DNA from: Porphyra umbilicalis | Lineage: Eukaryota > Rhodophyta > Bangiophyceae > Bangiales > Bangiaceae | Direction: 5' to 3' | Assembly: GCA_002049455.2 (NCBI GenBank) | Contig: KV919146.1 | Coordinates: 1-64,000, forward strand | DNA length: 64,000 nt | In this document: piece after piece, positions 33,314-45,318 of the stretch | How positions within the stretch are numbered: position 1 is the stretch's first letter | Layout of the letters: each line of letters starts with the position of its first letter | Program-made: the position numbers and the translations under genes | The notes under the pieces: model-generated | What the model was told of the DNA's origin: nothing | What the model saw: only the letters and a program-made list of their open reading frames with translations | The model's database searches: none

Positions 33314-35631
33314 ATGGCTCGCGGATCTTCCTCATCTTCCTTGGTTGACGGGGGCGCTCATTCGTTTGAGATGCCCGGCACTAGCCTGGTGACGGACGCG
33401 CCACCGGCGGGATACCCCGGGGCAACACCGGCCTTGGGCGCCGTGGCCCCCGTTGGGGGTGGAAGGGCGGTCCCGGTTGGCGGCAGTGGTACGGTGGCGG
33501 GTGAGTCGAACTCCTTGTCCGAGGACACCGGCCGCACGCCGACCACCGGGGCTCGTCCTTCTCCCGGCGCGGGACGGACGTCCACGCTGATGGAGCCCCA
33601 GGCAGGGGGTGCGGGGGTTCACCCTTTCCCCCTGGACGGGCAGCGTCTGGAAGGGGCGCCGCCCGCTGGCCCTCCCCGCGTGGACGCGGTGGGCAGATCA
33701 TCGGGAACCTTAGTTGGCGGGACCCCCGCGGGCCGGGGGCCGCGTCGACCAATGGACGCGCTTTCGCTGGAGGAGGACGAGCGGCAGCGCCGGGAATTAC
33801 AGCGAGCGTTCGGGGTCACCCCGGAAGAGGTGGCCCGGGCCCGGTGGCAGAAGAACACCCGGGACCACTGGTTACTGGACGCACCGGCCGGGGCGGGCGG
33901 GTCGGGGCCCAGCCTGCAGGGGGTCGGCGGAGCCGCGGCTCCAGGACCACCTCGGGCGGCGGCCGACCCCGGGCACCTGCGCCACTTGGCGCAGGTGTTC
34001 CGCGACGCCGCGGAGGAGGCGTCGACCGCGGCATCGGACGAGACCCCGGTCCCGGGGCGAGGCGAGGCCGTGGCCCTGGCCCTCGCGGCGGCCCAGGGCC
34101 CTTCCCCTGGGACCGCGAGCGCGGGCGGACCGGCACCCTCGGAACCCGGGTCAGGCACGTCCGGGGAGCGCCCCCGGACGTGGGGCGCTACCCGGACGGG
34201 GTCCGCCTTGACGGTGACTGCCTTGCCGGCCGCGCACCCTGCGCGGCCGTGGTCCCGGAGGGGCGCCGAGCGTCGACACCCGAAGGCGGTTCCCTCTCAG
34301 GGCCACCGACGGCGTCGGCACGCTCGACGGGTGCCGTCACCCTAATCGTCGGGGCCCCCCTCATCGACCAAGAGTGACGGGAGTCCGTCGAGCTCGTCCT
34401 CCGCCTCCAGTGGGGCGGAGTCGACGAACAGCAGCGACGGATGGACCTCGTCCTCCTCCCTCGGCAGTGACCCCGGGGCAACACGCCGCCGACGGCGGGC
34501 ACGGGCGGCCGACAAGCGGCCACACCGGGCCCTAGTACAAGAGGCGCTGCGCGCCTTTCTGCAGAAGCAGCGGAAGGACACGGTGGTCGACCCCCGCTTC
34601 AAGGGGCTTCTGTCGCCGGAACGGTACCGGCTCGCGCAGCGAGGAGGCCGCCTACACCTCCCGCGAGGCAATTCCATCCGCGGCATCCACGCGGACGTCA
34701 AGGCCTTGATGCATACCTCGCGGCAGTTTGCGGGCGACACCCCGTTGGGGTTGGTGGCGTTCCTTGGGAACTTCCAGACGGCATGCGACGGCAGCGGGCT
34801 GAACGAGGGTACGGCAGTGACACTGCAGCAGTACTTCGTTACGAGCGAGGTGCTCGGGGTGCTCCAGCGCGCCAAGGACACCCACGCCTCGCGGCAGCTC
34901 ACGTACAAACGCGCGGTTCACGCCCTACTCAACGAAAACCTCGACGGGGACGACCTGGTGGACCACCTCCAGGCCCTCATCCAAGCATCTCAAGAGAAGT
35001 GGGAAGACGAGCACGAGTGCGCGAACCGCATCCTCGATGCTCACCGTGCCTTGGGCTCGGTCCAACAAGAGGCCGAGCTGAAGAGTATCCTACTCAAGGG
35101 CGGTGGACGGGAAGTCCGGGCCCTGGGGCGGAGCTTCAACACCCAGGGCCGGACCTTCCCCAAGCTGCGCAAGTTTCTTGCCAAGACGGGAGCGGCCACC
35201 CGGGAGGCCCGGGGGGTCAAGCTCCAGGACAAGCCCAAGAGGAGACCCTCCCGGTCGGTCGGCGGCGAAGAACAGGAGCCCCGTCGGACCCGGCGGGCGG
35301 CATCCGTCGCCCTCCCGGTGGAAGCAGCCTCGGCCGCGGCCGCTCTGTCCGTCACGGACTACGGTACCGAAGCGGAGTGGGCCGAGTGGGCCGCGGTGTT
35401 GGCCGCGTCGGGGACGCTCGTTGAGAACGAGTCCCCGGGCGACGTCCCGGTATTACCGGTGGACAGTCTGCCGCAAGCGTCGGGCTGGCAACAGCAGCCC
35501 GCTTGGGGCGGGCGCCCGGAGTTGTACCCCGTTCACACGGGGGCGGGGCGCGGGCGCGGTACCCTGGCGCCGGGAACCCCGGTGCCTCCACGGGCGGGAA
35601 CCGTCTTCCCGCACTCTAATCGCCCCTGCGT
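33314..35631 (+). pseudogene. Gag-like region of the LTR retrotransposon
   Basis: Begins at an ATG 149 bp after the LTR. The first part is Gly/Pro/Ala-rich; the later part is helical and capsid-like, with IHADVKALMHTSRQF, LGLVAFLGNFQ and YKRAVHALLNENLDG. No zinc knuckle is seen before the region ends at the N. It appears broken, with roughly one interruption. Confidence 0.6.
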
Positions 35632-35632
35632 N
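35632..35632. other. Single ambiguous base (N) at an abrupt sequence junction
   Basis: Left of the N is the Gag-like region in clean sequence. Two bases to the right, at 35634, block B starts in the middle of the transposase tail (GCTGTTGCGGGACGAC, as at 17140). An N exactly at a change of identity suggests a joined or collapsed repeat in the assembly rather than a natural breakpoint. Confidence 0.85.
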
Positions 35633-37066
35633 AGCTGTTGCGGGACGACTTGGCTGAGCATATCTTTCCCAACCGCGAACAGTTCCTGCTACCCTACACA
35701 GGGTGATGCTCGTCTTGGTGCTTGTAAAGGTTTTTTTTCCTCCCGCTGTGCGGTTTTTTTTTCCTACAAGCGAGGTTTTTTTTCCTACAAGCGACCCGTG
35801 TACTTCGTTTTCGAAAGGGGAAGATGACTTTGCACCTGTCTGCGGGTTGCACGGTCGCGTGGTAGTGCGACCGACTTCCTAGCGGCCATACGTCCGTGTC
35901 GTCATGCTGGTGTGCGAGTCCGTTGTCAGTGTAGCGTCCCTCCCACGACAACGAGGGCGACTCAGAACATAAGCGGTCAGGTAGCAAGGTCTCGTAGCAA
36001 AGGCGATAGCGCGCACCGCCACCGCCATGAGAATGAAGGCACACTGGTAGGAATGCAGGAGCTGAACGGCGACCTCCTCGCGCTGTTGACTGAAGGGGCC
36101 ACCAAGCCAAGAACCGTTGGCACGGCCCCGTGCCTGCGGGGCGACATCGGATGTGCGTGACCGCTGTATGCGTGCAGCACACCAGCGTGAATGCGGCTCA
36201 CATGCGCAGTCCGCGAGGGCGCGTATTTCCAAGTGCCCTGGTCGTTGGCTTCCGCCCAGCGGTCCTTGGGCTCCGTGAATCGGGCCTCGTCACATCCTCA
36301 TCAATAGATCCGCGCAGCTGCGAGTGGGCGTGTGCCGCGTGCAGTCCCACGTCTTTCGCGAGTGCCACTCGCGAGTGCCACGCCCTGCACCCACCAATAT
36401 GATTGGGTGTGATAGCGTCCTAAATATGCAGTGCCACGCCCTGCACGCACCAATATGATGGGGTGTGATAGCGTCGTAAATAGCTTGGTTCCAAACTTAC
36501 CATTCAATGTAACCAGTACAGCGCCCTGAATGGCACGTGAAGAAGCGTGCTGTGAAATAATTTACTGGTTGCTCTCATCTGATGTCGGTAACTATGTAAG
36601 TTGTCCGTGCCGTCAACGGGGGTTTGCTGGTCAGCGCTTGTACCAAAGGCCGTGATTAGGCAAGCATCGCCCACCCAGCTTGAAAAGGGGCGTAATGCGC
36701 GACCCTAGCTGCGAGAGCTCGTCGCGTAAGTCGCAATTCGGTCAGCACCATTTGTACAGAAATGCGCCGACGGATCCGTACGCGGGCTTATCAGGCTGCG
36801 TGAGGAGCTAGCAAGCAGGACGGATGTCTAGTACTTCCCCGACCCGGCTTGGAGAGACCCGCGTGAGCACGCGGTAGCGGCCCTGATTTGCATTTGTGTG
36901 GTGGGGGTGCTTGTATTGAGGCCCGCATCAGCTCGCACCTCGCGCTCGCACGTGAGAGCACCAGATCCGTTGCGCTGCGACACTCGTGTGGCCCGCAACG
37001 CTTTAACCGGGCTTCCCATCCCGCACCGTGCACGTGTTGCATGGCTGGCCCCACGGCAGCATAGAG

Positions 37067-38176
37067 ATGGCGAGTGCCCCACCGCCTCCACCTCCCCCCC
37101 CTTCTCCATCACGCAGCGTTTTGCTCGCCGCGTATCGCGCCCTGCTGCCGGCGAAGCGTTGGCTGTCGGGTTCCTCGCTGGACGCCGCCGAGGCGGCGCC
37201 CGAGTCCTCCACGACGCAACAAGCCGATACGGTGGCCCTGCCGGTGGCCGCGTGGGCGGCTGCGGAGGGCGCGGGTGGTGGAGCAGCTGTGCCTCTTGCG
37301 CGTGCTGGTCCGGCCACCGCGGTGGCCGTGCCAGCGGCCGCCGCCGCGGCCGTGCGGGCGGTCTCGCCCGCCGCCGCGCCTGCTGCCGAGCCCGCCGCAG
37401 CGCGTGCTGCCGAGCCCGCCGCCGCGCCGGCCGGCGCGGCCTTTCAGGCGGCCTTGCCGGACGTTGCCGCCTCGGCCGTTCCGGCGGCCTTGCCGGCAGC
37501 TGGCGCCGTAGCTGTGCCGGCGACCGCCGCCGCGGCCATGGGGGCTGTTGCGCCCGCCGCCGCGCCTGCTGACGAGCCCGCCGCAGCGCGTGCTGCCGAG
37601 CCCGCCGCCGCGCCTGCCGCCGCGGCCGTGCCGGCGGCCTTGCCGGACGTTGCCGCCTCGGCCGTTCCGGCGGCCTTGCCGGCAGCTGGCGCCGTAGCTG
37701 TGCCGGCGGCCGCCGCCGCGGCCATGGGGGCTGTCGCGCCCGCCGCCGAGCCCGCCGCCGCACCCGCCGCTGTGTCAGTCGGCGAGCCCGCCGCTGCGGC
37801 CGTGCCGGCGGCCTTGCCGGAGGTCGGCGCAGCGACCGTCCCGGCGGGCAACGCTGCGGCTGCGCCAGCAGCGGCGTGTGACGGACGGTCCGCAGCAGCG
37901 ACCGCCGCATCTCCGACTGCATCGGAGGCGGCGTCCTCCCCAGCATCCGATGAAAGCTCGGCGGTAGAGGTGGCCGCTGTGCGGCCACCTGCTGTGGTCG
38001 ATTTGGAGCAGGACGAGGAGAGGACGGCGCACGCCATGGAGGTGGCGGCCGCTCTTCGGGCGCGGGCGGCGGCGGCCGTGGCCGTCGGTCGGCGCTTCAC
38101 GCGCTCGATGGAGAGGCCGCCGGTTCTGAGTAAGCCGCGTGGTGGTGTGCAGCGTGGGAGGCGTAGCAGGCGGTAG
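37067..38176 (+). CDS. Ala-rich protein of the duplicated element, open copy B
   Basis: A 369-residue frame from the ATG at 37067 ([17 protein letters not shown]). After a short N-terminal segment with LLAAYRALLPAKRWL it is built of Ala/Val/Pro strings (AALPDVAASAVPAALPAAG). It then has an acidic stretch (SAVEVAAVRPPAVVDLEQDE) and an Arg-rich end with RRFTRSMERPPVLSKPR. One internal segment is duplicated in frame (units at 37454 and 37640, 186 bp = 62 codons). Copy A has the unit once. A TAG at the end of B truncates about 20 residues that copy A still encodes. The gene is between the transposase tail and the convergent Myb-like gene, so it may be a third gene of the element. Function unknown. 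Confidence 0.5.
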   Translation: MASAPPPPPPPPSPSRSVLLAAYRALLPAKRWLSGSSLDAAEAAPESSTTQQADTVALPVAAWAAAEGAGGGAAVPLARAGPATAVAVPAAAAAAVRAVSPAAAPAAEPAAARAAEPAAAPAGAAFQAALPDVAASAVPAALPAAGAVAVPATAAAAMGAVAPAAAPADEPAAARAAEPAAAPAAAAVPAALPDVAASAVPAALPAAGAVAVPAAAAAAMGAVAPAAEPAAAPAAVSVGEPAAAAVPAALPEVGAATVPAGNAAAAPAAACDGRSAAATAASPTASEAASSPASDESSAVEVAAVRPPAVVDLEQDEERTAHAMEVAAALRARAAAAVAVGRRFTRSMERPPVLSKPRGGVQRGRRSRR

Positions 38177-38350
38177 CGCCGCGTGCAGGGATACCGACGG
38201 TTCATTGACTATGAGAGGCGAGATGTACGCGTTTGAAGATGGGCGACACTTGTTTCAAGGAAAAAAAAACCCGTAAGGGCAAAAAAACCTTTCCTTCCGT
38301 CGTACAACTATACCCACTCAAGCGCAGAAGCACACAAAGAAGAGAACGTC

Positions 38351-41300
38351 CTACTCGCTGCCGCTGCCAGAGATGTCATCGAGGTCGTTGTCAGGGTCAT
38401 CACTCTCCTCAAAGCCTGCAGCGACCTCACTGGAAGAAGACGAGGAGCCATAGATGGTGCGGGTTGGTATGCGGCGCCGATTCACCGCACGCTGGCGGCG
38501 GTGGGTAGGGGGGCTAGGCGCCGATGAGGACGAGGACGCGGCGCCAGTGCGGCGGCGTCGGGCGCGGCGCAGAAGCTCGTCCTCCTCGTCAGAGTCTGGG
38601 TCTTTGGGCGTGGTGCGCTGCGACGCTGTGTCCTTGGCGCGCCGGAGAGCCGCAACTGCCTCTTGCATCATGGTCGCCACGTCGGACGGCGTCTTGTTGA
38701 ATGCCACCTTCTTGGTGCGCATGGACGCCGTGCCCCTCGACGCCGGGCAGGCGTCGAGTGCCGCTGCCCGACGCGTCTGGCTTCGGTGGTCATCCCCGTC
38801 CACAACGATGACGTCGGACGCAAATGCATCGCCATGGTGCACCGGATTGGATGCGGCCGCCGATGTGGTTCGTCCGTCGGCCGCGTGCGCGGCCGCCTCA
38901 CGACGCATGCGGGCGGCCGCTTCTGCACCCTTGCGCTTCGCCTCGTCTTGGGCCTTGTCTATGTGCGCCGGCCGCCGCACCTTGCCATGCGCGTCGTCGA
39001 TGCGCACCCCCTGCGTTACCTTGTGTCGCGCCGTCCCGTTGCTTGGCAACCTGTCTCGCTTGTCACGCATGGAAGGTGTCGCGCCCACGTCAACCATCGC
39101 CACGGTGAATGTGTCCTCCCCAAATATAGTCCAGCAAGGTAGATGTCTGGGACTTGGGGCGCGCGACCGTCTGGCGACCGCTAACGTCGCTGGTCTGCGT
39201 CGCGGCCACAGCGGCCGCAACTGCGGCCCCCACAGCTGGGTCAGGCACGCGCGTGCTCGTTGGAGAGGACCGCGAGCTCGGAGTTGCGGCGTCCGCGACG
39301 CCACCACAAGTTGGACCGGTTGCGGCGTCCGCGCGGCCGCCACGAGTTGGACGGTTGGCCGCGGTACCAGCGGCCGCTCGAGCTCGACACGGACGCTCAG
39401 CGGCCGCCTTGGCCACGTCATACCCCCCGCTCCGTCGAGAAGCTTCTATGGCGGCCTTTAGGGAGGCTGCACGAGCAGCCGCAGAAGCAGCACGATCGGT
39501 CGTCTGCTCGTCTGGTACGTCGCGCCGGGGCGGCTCGACGACGTCGCCGTCCTTGACTTGGTCTTCGTCCTCCGTCGCGGCCGCCCCGCCGGCGGCGGCG
39601 TCCGTCAGCCGCAACCGCCGCTGGAGCTGCCCCCGTAACCATGCCTCTCCTTCTGGTGTGGCTCGTACGTGGGGCTGTGACCAAAAGGCCACGTCATTCT
39701 GGTCCCGCATCATAGAGTTGCGCTCAGCTGACGACTTGGCGAGCGAAGCCAACGCATCGATGTGAGCGGCGGATACCCGAGCGTGCTCCGCCGCCTCTCG
39801 TGCATCCCGGCGCATTGCTGCTTTGGCGGCCTTGGTACCTACAGGCAGGTCAGTCAAACCAGCGGCCGACGGCGGCCGTTTGCGGCCGCCGCTGGCTGTC
39901 TCCTTGTCGTCCGTTGCTGTCAGGCTAGGATCTCCATAGACCTTGTACCGCATCTTCTTGAGGGTATTGATGGACTCCTCCGGGCTGAACTTGGGGAAGT
40001 GACGCAGGTAGGTCCACACCAGGTAGAAAAGGCACTGCGTGGCCGCCTCCTCCCGGCGCACGCCGGCGTAAGGGTCGTTGTTGTTGTACAGCGCTACGGC
40101 GGCCATGTCCATGTCTGCCTCCGTCGGCGACCCCGTCAATTCCCGCTGATGCGCGGAGATGAGGCATCCATTGAGTTTGTGGACGGCGTTGGTGATGTCA
40201 TAGCGGAACATGCGCTCAATGCGCTTGTCCGACCGCTCCAGGCGCTTGTCCAACTCGGGGAGGTCGGCCTTGATCATTAAAACGCGGATGTTGACGACCA
40301 TCTTGTCGTAGAAGGCTTGCATACCCTGGCAGGTCCCGAGCACAGGGTCTGTCGTCGTCTGCCCCCACCCCTTACCAACGCAGAGCGCCTCATTCGCCGT
40401 CCACGCAATGCTGCGGCTGCTGCCCTTCTTGGGCACGGGCCCAACGATTTCAAGCGCCTCGCTCGCCCGCCGAGAGGCATCCGCCTCCACCGCTGCCATG
40501 ATAGCCGAGTCTTCCCGGGAGTTGAGTGACGCAGCGGCCGCGTCCGCGGCTGCCGCGCCATCCGCATCACTGGAGGCCTCCGCAGGGGAGGCCAAAGCAC
40601 CACGTGCTACGCGTCCGACGACGGGGGGCAGAGCTTGTCGGCCTCCTTCTGGTTGTCCTCCTCGTCCGTCGGATGGGGGGGCCGTTGGTTCTGCTGAAGC
40701 CATTGCTGCCGCCATTGCGCGGACAAGGCCGCCTCCTCGTCTGCTGCCGACGGGGACGCTGCCGCAGAGCTGGCGAGCTTTTCCAGCAGCGAACCGACGA
40801 AGTCCGTGCGCACCGTCGGTGTCCGGCGCACTTTCCCCGTCTCGTCGCCTGCTGAGCTCGGCTCCGCTAATGGCGACGGCGTCGGGATCTCCTGGTGTGG
40901 CGGATGCGTCGGAGATCTCCCTGCGGCCGCCTCCCGCGGCGGCCGCGCCGCACGTGCCGCAGGTGGCTCCGGCGGTTGTGACGTGGGAGGCCGCTGGCCT
41001 GCCGCGACGTGCGGCCTCGGAGGGGTCGTCGCCCGTTGGTCCCCGTACTGCAGGCGTGCCCAGGGCGGAGTCACCGGCCTGGCTGGCGGAGGCGTCAGTG
41101 GCCGCTGGCGCTGCTCCAGCGGCCACCAATCTCTTGGCTGCCACTGCGGCTGCGGCCGCTGCGGCGGCGGCCCTTCCGCCCGCGCTGCCTCTTGACGGTG
41201 AAACTCGTTGGGCAGGCGGGGCGGGGGCCGCCCGTACCACTTCGCCTCTTGGTGAAGAACCTCCCCGTACGGCGGACGGGGCGAGCCCCAACGACGGGGC

Positions 41301-42098
41301 AAATGGTGTGGAAGGGCGTACTCCGCGGGCGTGGGACCCGACCGAGGCGGAGGCGTTCGAGAGGGACCGAGACCGCGGCGGGGAGAGCCCCACCGAGGGT
41401 AAGAAGCACGAGGGAGAGGGTGTGAGGGGCGTCGGGATTCCCACAGAGGGGGGGAAACACGGGGGGGATGGTAGGGCGCGTGAGGGGAGGTCCACCGCGG
41501 GGGAGAGGCGCGTGGTGGGGAGTACACCGGGCCTGGAAAGCTCCACCGAGTGGGCGAGGCGCGTGAAGGGCCGCACGCCGAGACACACCGAGGGGGAGAT
41601 GTGTGAGGAGGGGCCAGTGGCTCGTGCACGTGTCGGTGCACTTGGTCCAGGAGCGGTCGGTGCCCCACTGGTTGCACAGCGTGCGGCGGCCGCTGCGGCT
41701 GCAGCGGCCGCACCGGCGGCCGCAGCGGCCGCTGAGGCGGCGACAGCGGCCGCAAAGGCGCTACGCTCGACCCGTGAGTCGGAAAAGACTGACCCGCCTG
41801 CGTCGTCGGCCGCACAACGCGCGACACGGCCGCCGCCGACCACGGGCAAAGGCACTCGGGCGGGCACAGAGGGTGGTGCGGGCCGATGTCCTGCGCCCGC
41901 CGGCACATGACGCACAGCTGACGCAGCCCGCGCCGCCGCTTCGTCCTGCTGATATAGGGCAGAGGAGGCCCATAACACCAGTGCGGACGCCTCGGCGGAG
42001 GCGGTGGCGGCGGCGGGGGGGGAGGGGGGCAGTCCATGTTGGGGTGGAGCGGGGAGAACAGTGCGCGAGGTCGCCTGCGAGGTCCGCCGCGGCAACAT
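38351..42098 (-). CDS. Myb/SANT-like (Harbinger ORF1-type) protein, one frameshift
   Basis: From the ATG at 42098 a long Ala/Pro/Ser-rich N-terminal half leads to a recognisable domain (about residues 555-690): SIAWTANEALCVGKGWGQ, DPVLGTCQGMQAFYDKM, ERMFRYDITNAVHKLNG and LTGSPTEADMDMAAVALY. This pattern of a Trp start, GT-x-Q, a conserved R-x-x-x-I and a late ALxxY is that of the trihelix/Myb-SANT and NAM-associated proteins that accompany plant PIF transposases. A helical region with a QPHVRATPEGEAWL motif follows. The frame ends at about 39090, but its neighbour continues FGEDTFTVAMVDVG to TAG at 38351-38353. One base is therefore extra or missing near 39120-39135. Convergent with the upstream transposase, as expected for a helper that brings the transposase to element ends. 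Only the last 150 codons survive in block A. Confidence 0.75.
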
Positions 42099-42482
42099 GC
42101 GCGCGCGCACGTCGTGGCGGCGGAGTCCGTCGGTCGATGGAAATGAGAAAGGTGTGATCGCCGACGTCCGTTCGCATACCCTTCACAAACAGAGGTCCGT
42201 CACACAAGAAGGCTCACTCCAGATGCGCCCAGACGGTTATATCCGAGACACGCGCAGGGGTGACGTCTCAGGCCGCCGTGGGGATGGGTGACGCTTGGAA
42301 GGTCTGCGCGGGAACCGGGCAGGCGGCCGCTACGCTGCGGCCGCCACTGTTCCTGCAGCCTCTGTCTCACAGTACACCACGACCGCGTGGACGGGACAAC
42401 CTGAGCGTTCTCGACTGGTGGGCCACGGCAGCGGGCGGGCCCACCCTGGCGGGACTGTGGTGATTATGTAGGTTGCTGGTCC

Positions 42483-43468
42483 CGAGGAGCCGCGCCCGGA
42501 CGTCCTGGAGTGGTTTACACTGCGGACCAGCGTCTTAAAACGACGAGCACGTCGGCGCGGCCCTCGCCGGTGGACCCGAAAATCCCGTTCCATCCAATCG
42601 GTGTCGCTCCAGACAGGTGGCTGCATGCCCGGATCTGGCCAGATACCTTGTGATCCTCATTGACCCACCGCCATCACGGATGGCACAGGTGAACAGGTGT
42701 CCGGCCGCCCAAGTTGTCACGAGATAATGGTGAGATCTCAGTCAGCCGATGGCTGACGTCAACCAATTGGGCGACGCAACATCTGATTGGGTATTCCGTG
42801 GCTGTCTCACCAACACAAAAGCACTCAAGCACGCTTCCAAAAGCCACCTCTTCTGTCACAGTCTTTATAGACATTGTTGGCATCGGAAAGGCATGGCCCC
42901 ACCGCTCACGTTTTGGCCCCACGCGGCCACCCACGCACGAAGGCGCCAATGCCCACCGTCCTGCACAGGGGAGCACCGTACGCAGGACATAGGCCCGAGA
43001 AGCCGCGCCCGGACGTGCAAGCGTGGGTTACACTGCGGACGACCGTCTCAAAACGACGAGCACCATCCAATCAGTGTCGCTCCAGACAGGTGGCTGCATG
43101 CCCGGATCTGGCCAGATACCTTGTGATCCTCAATGACCCACCGCCATCACGGATGGCACAGGTGAACAGGTGTCCGGCCGCCCAAGTTGTCACGAGATAA
43201 TGGTGAGATCTCAGTCAGCCGATGGCTGACGTCAACCAATTGGGCGACGCAACATCTGATTGGGTATTCCGCGGCTGTCTCACCAACACGAAAGCACTCA
43301 AGCACGCTTCCAAAAGCCACCTCTTCTGTCACAGTCTCGGCAGACACTGTTGGTATCGGAAACGCATGGCCCCACCGCTCACTTTTTGGCCTCACGCGGA
43401 CAACCACGCACGAAGGCGCCAATTCCCTTCGTCCTGCACAGTGGAGCACCGTACGCAGGACATAGGCC
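42483..43468. repeat. Direct duplication of about 513 bp in block B
   Basis: CGAG(G/A)AGCCGCGCCCGGACGT starts units at 42483 and 42996. Both contain TTACACTGCGGAC, CAGACAGGTGGCTGCATGCC and the CAACCAATTGGGCGACGCAAC stretch in split form. The second unit lacks about 40 bp. Block A has a single copy (22330-22770). No gene is apparent. Confidence 0.85.
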
Positions 43469-44351
43469 GAACACAGGTCCATCCAGCGCCACGCTCGCGG
43501 AGACATACAGTTCTCTTTGTGGTGCACATCTCACGCGGCTCGCGGCTGACAGTTGGCCTGACGAGCCGTGGCAGTGGGGTGGCGGCTGACGGCTAACTGA
43601 TTGACGCACGACCTGTTGTCCGCAACAGACGCAGACGGACACCACGTATTCAGGTGGCCCGCGCACCCGACCCACATGCTGTTTTCTTCAACCACGCAGG
43701 CGCCACGCGAGGGGTCGCCCGTGCTCGCCGGCAGTTGCCGCTCCGTCAGGAGGCTACAGGCTGGGGCACACCGCGATGAAAAGCGACGGCCGCCAAGTGG
43801 CCGCGCGCGGCCACGAGTTGCCCGTGCGGCTCTTTACCCCCGGCCGCGGCCTAAGCGGCCGCCTAGAGCATGGCCGCGGCCGCGCCCCTCGTGGCCCTCC
43901 TTGCTAGCTGGCTCACGGGCTGTCGCGGTGCCCGCAGCCACCGAGTGTGGGGCCGCCCACGCCGCCGAAGCGGCCGGGCCCCCGGTGCACCTCGTTGTGA
44001 GCTGGGCAGGCGGCGACCGGCACATGGTGCGCCACGTGGAGGCCGCCAAGCGACCGCGCGCGGGGTCTTTGGCGCGTCGGGGGCGCCTGCCGCCGCGGAT
44101 TGTGGGGCCGCCAATATAGAGACGGCGGCCGCGCCCCCCGCGCGAGTCTTCGCCAGCTTTCTCAGCGAGCGGCGCGCAGCCGACAGCACGGACGCGCGCC
44201 GCTCTATTTTAGCCCCAAGCGCGGCCGCCGACTTCAGGATTGGCCGGCCGCAGTGGCCGGCCCCACGGAAGTGGGGACCACAGCCCCCCGTTAGACTCAT
44301 TTACAGCTTGGCGAGCGGACAGCGAGCTACTGACTTCGCACGCTGTGGAGG

Positions 44352-45250
44352 TCGCAACGCGGCCGCATGCAGCGCCGCCGCGCACCCAGCCACGCCCCCT
44401 GCCGTCGCGCCATTGGCCGGGCCCGCCGCCCCCCCTATGCGGCCGGCGGCACGGGGCCTGTGCTCGGCCACACCACGGTGGCGGCCGCGCGCCCCACCCG
44501 CGCGGCACCCACAAGTCTCGCGCGCGCTTCTTTGCGCTCGGTCGCTGGCGCCGCGCCCACGGTGCGCGCCGCGTCGGGCGCCACGCGGCCGCATCCTGCG
44601 CCGCAGCGAACGCGGCCACGCCCCACGCTGTCGCGCCATTTGCCGGGCCCGTCGGCCCCCCTGTCCGGCCAGCGACACGGGGCCTGTGCTCGGCCACACC
44701 ACGGTGGCGGCCGCGCGCCCCACCCGCGCGGCACCCGCAAGTCTCGCCTGCGCGTCTTTGCGCTCGGTCGCTGGCGCCCCGCTCACGGTGCGCGCCGCGG
44801 CGGGCGCCACGCGGCCGCATGCTGCGCCGCAGCGGACGCGGCCACGCCCCGCGCCGTCGCGCCATTGGCCGGGCCCGCCGCCCCTCCCTGTGCGGCCGGC
44901 GGCACGGGTTCTGTGCCCGGCCGCGCAACGGCGGCGGCCGCGCGCCCCGCCCGCGCGGCACCCGCACGTCTCACCCGCGCTTCTTTGCGCTCGGCCGCTG
45001 GCGCCCCGCCCACGGTGCGCACCGCGGCGGGCGCCACGCGGCCGCATGCTGCGCCGCAGCGGACGCGGCCACGCCCCGCGCCGTCGCGCCATTGGCCGGG
45101 CCCGCCGCCCCTCCCTGTGTGGCCGGCGGCACGGGTTCTGTGCCCGGCCGCGCAACGGCGGCGGCCACGCGCCCCGCCCGCGCGGCACCCGCACGTATGG
45201 CCCGCGCTTCTGTACGCTTGGCGGCGAGCCCAGTGGCGCGGCGGCCGCCT
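44352..45250. repeat. 226-bp minisatellite, block B (about 4 copies)
   Basis: GGCCGCAT starts units at 44361, 44587, 44813 and 45040. Unit sequence matches the array of block A, with twice the copy number. Three plus-strand frames and one minus-strand frame are open for 300-570 codons here; since the period is not a multiple of three, this is a composition effect. Confidence 0.9.
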
Positions 45251-45318
45251 TCCGCGCCGCCCCCGCGTCTGCCGTCTTCCCCGCCTCCTTCGCCTCCTTC
45301 GCCACTGCCACCAGCTGG

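Larger units (their letters stand above)
32519..35631 (+). mobile_element. LTR retrotransposon fossil, 5' part only (LTR, leader, Gag region)
   Basis: A 647-bp LTR, a short leader and a Gag-like region are present; no protease, reverse transcriptase, integrase or 3' LTR follows. The element is cut off at the ambiguous base 35632. It lies inside the tnp2-like gene, so it is younger than that gene. The Gag region seems to have about one interruption. Without pol the superfamily (Ty3 or Ty1 type) cannot be set. The target duplication cannot be checked because the right side is missing. Confidence 0.75.

Noticed and set aside
40408-41910. 500-codon plus-strand frame opposite the Myb-like gene
   Set aside because: Antisense shadow in GC-rich DNA; the minus strand holds the recognisable domain.
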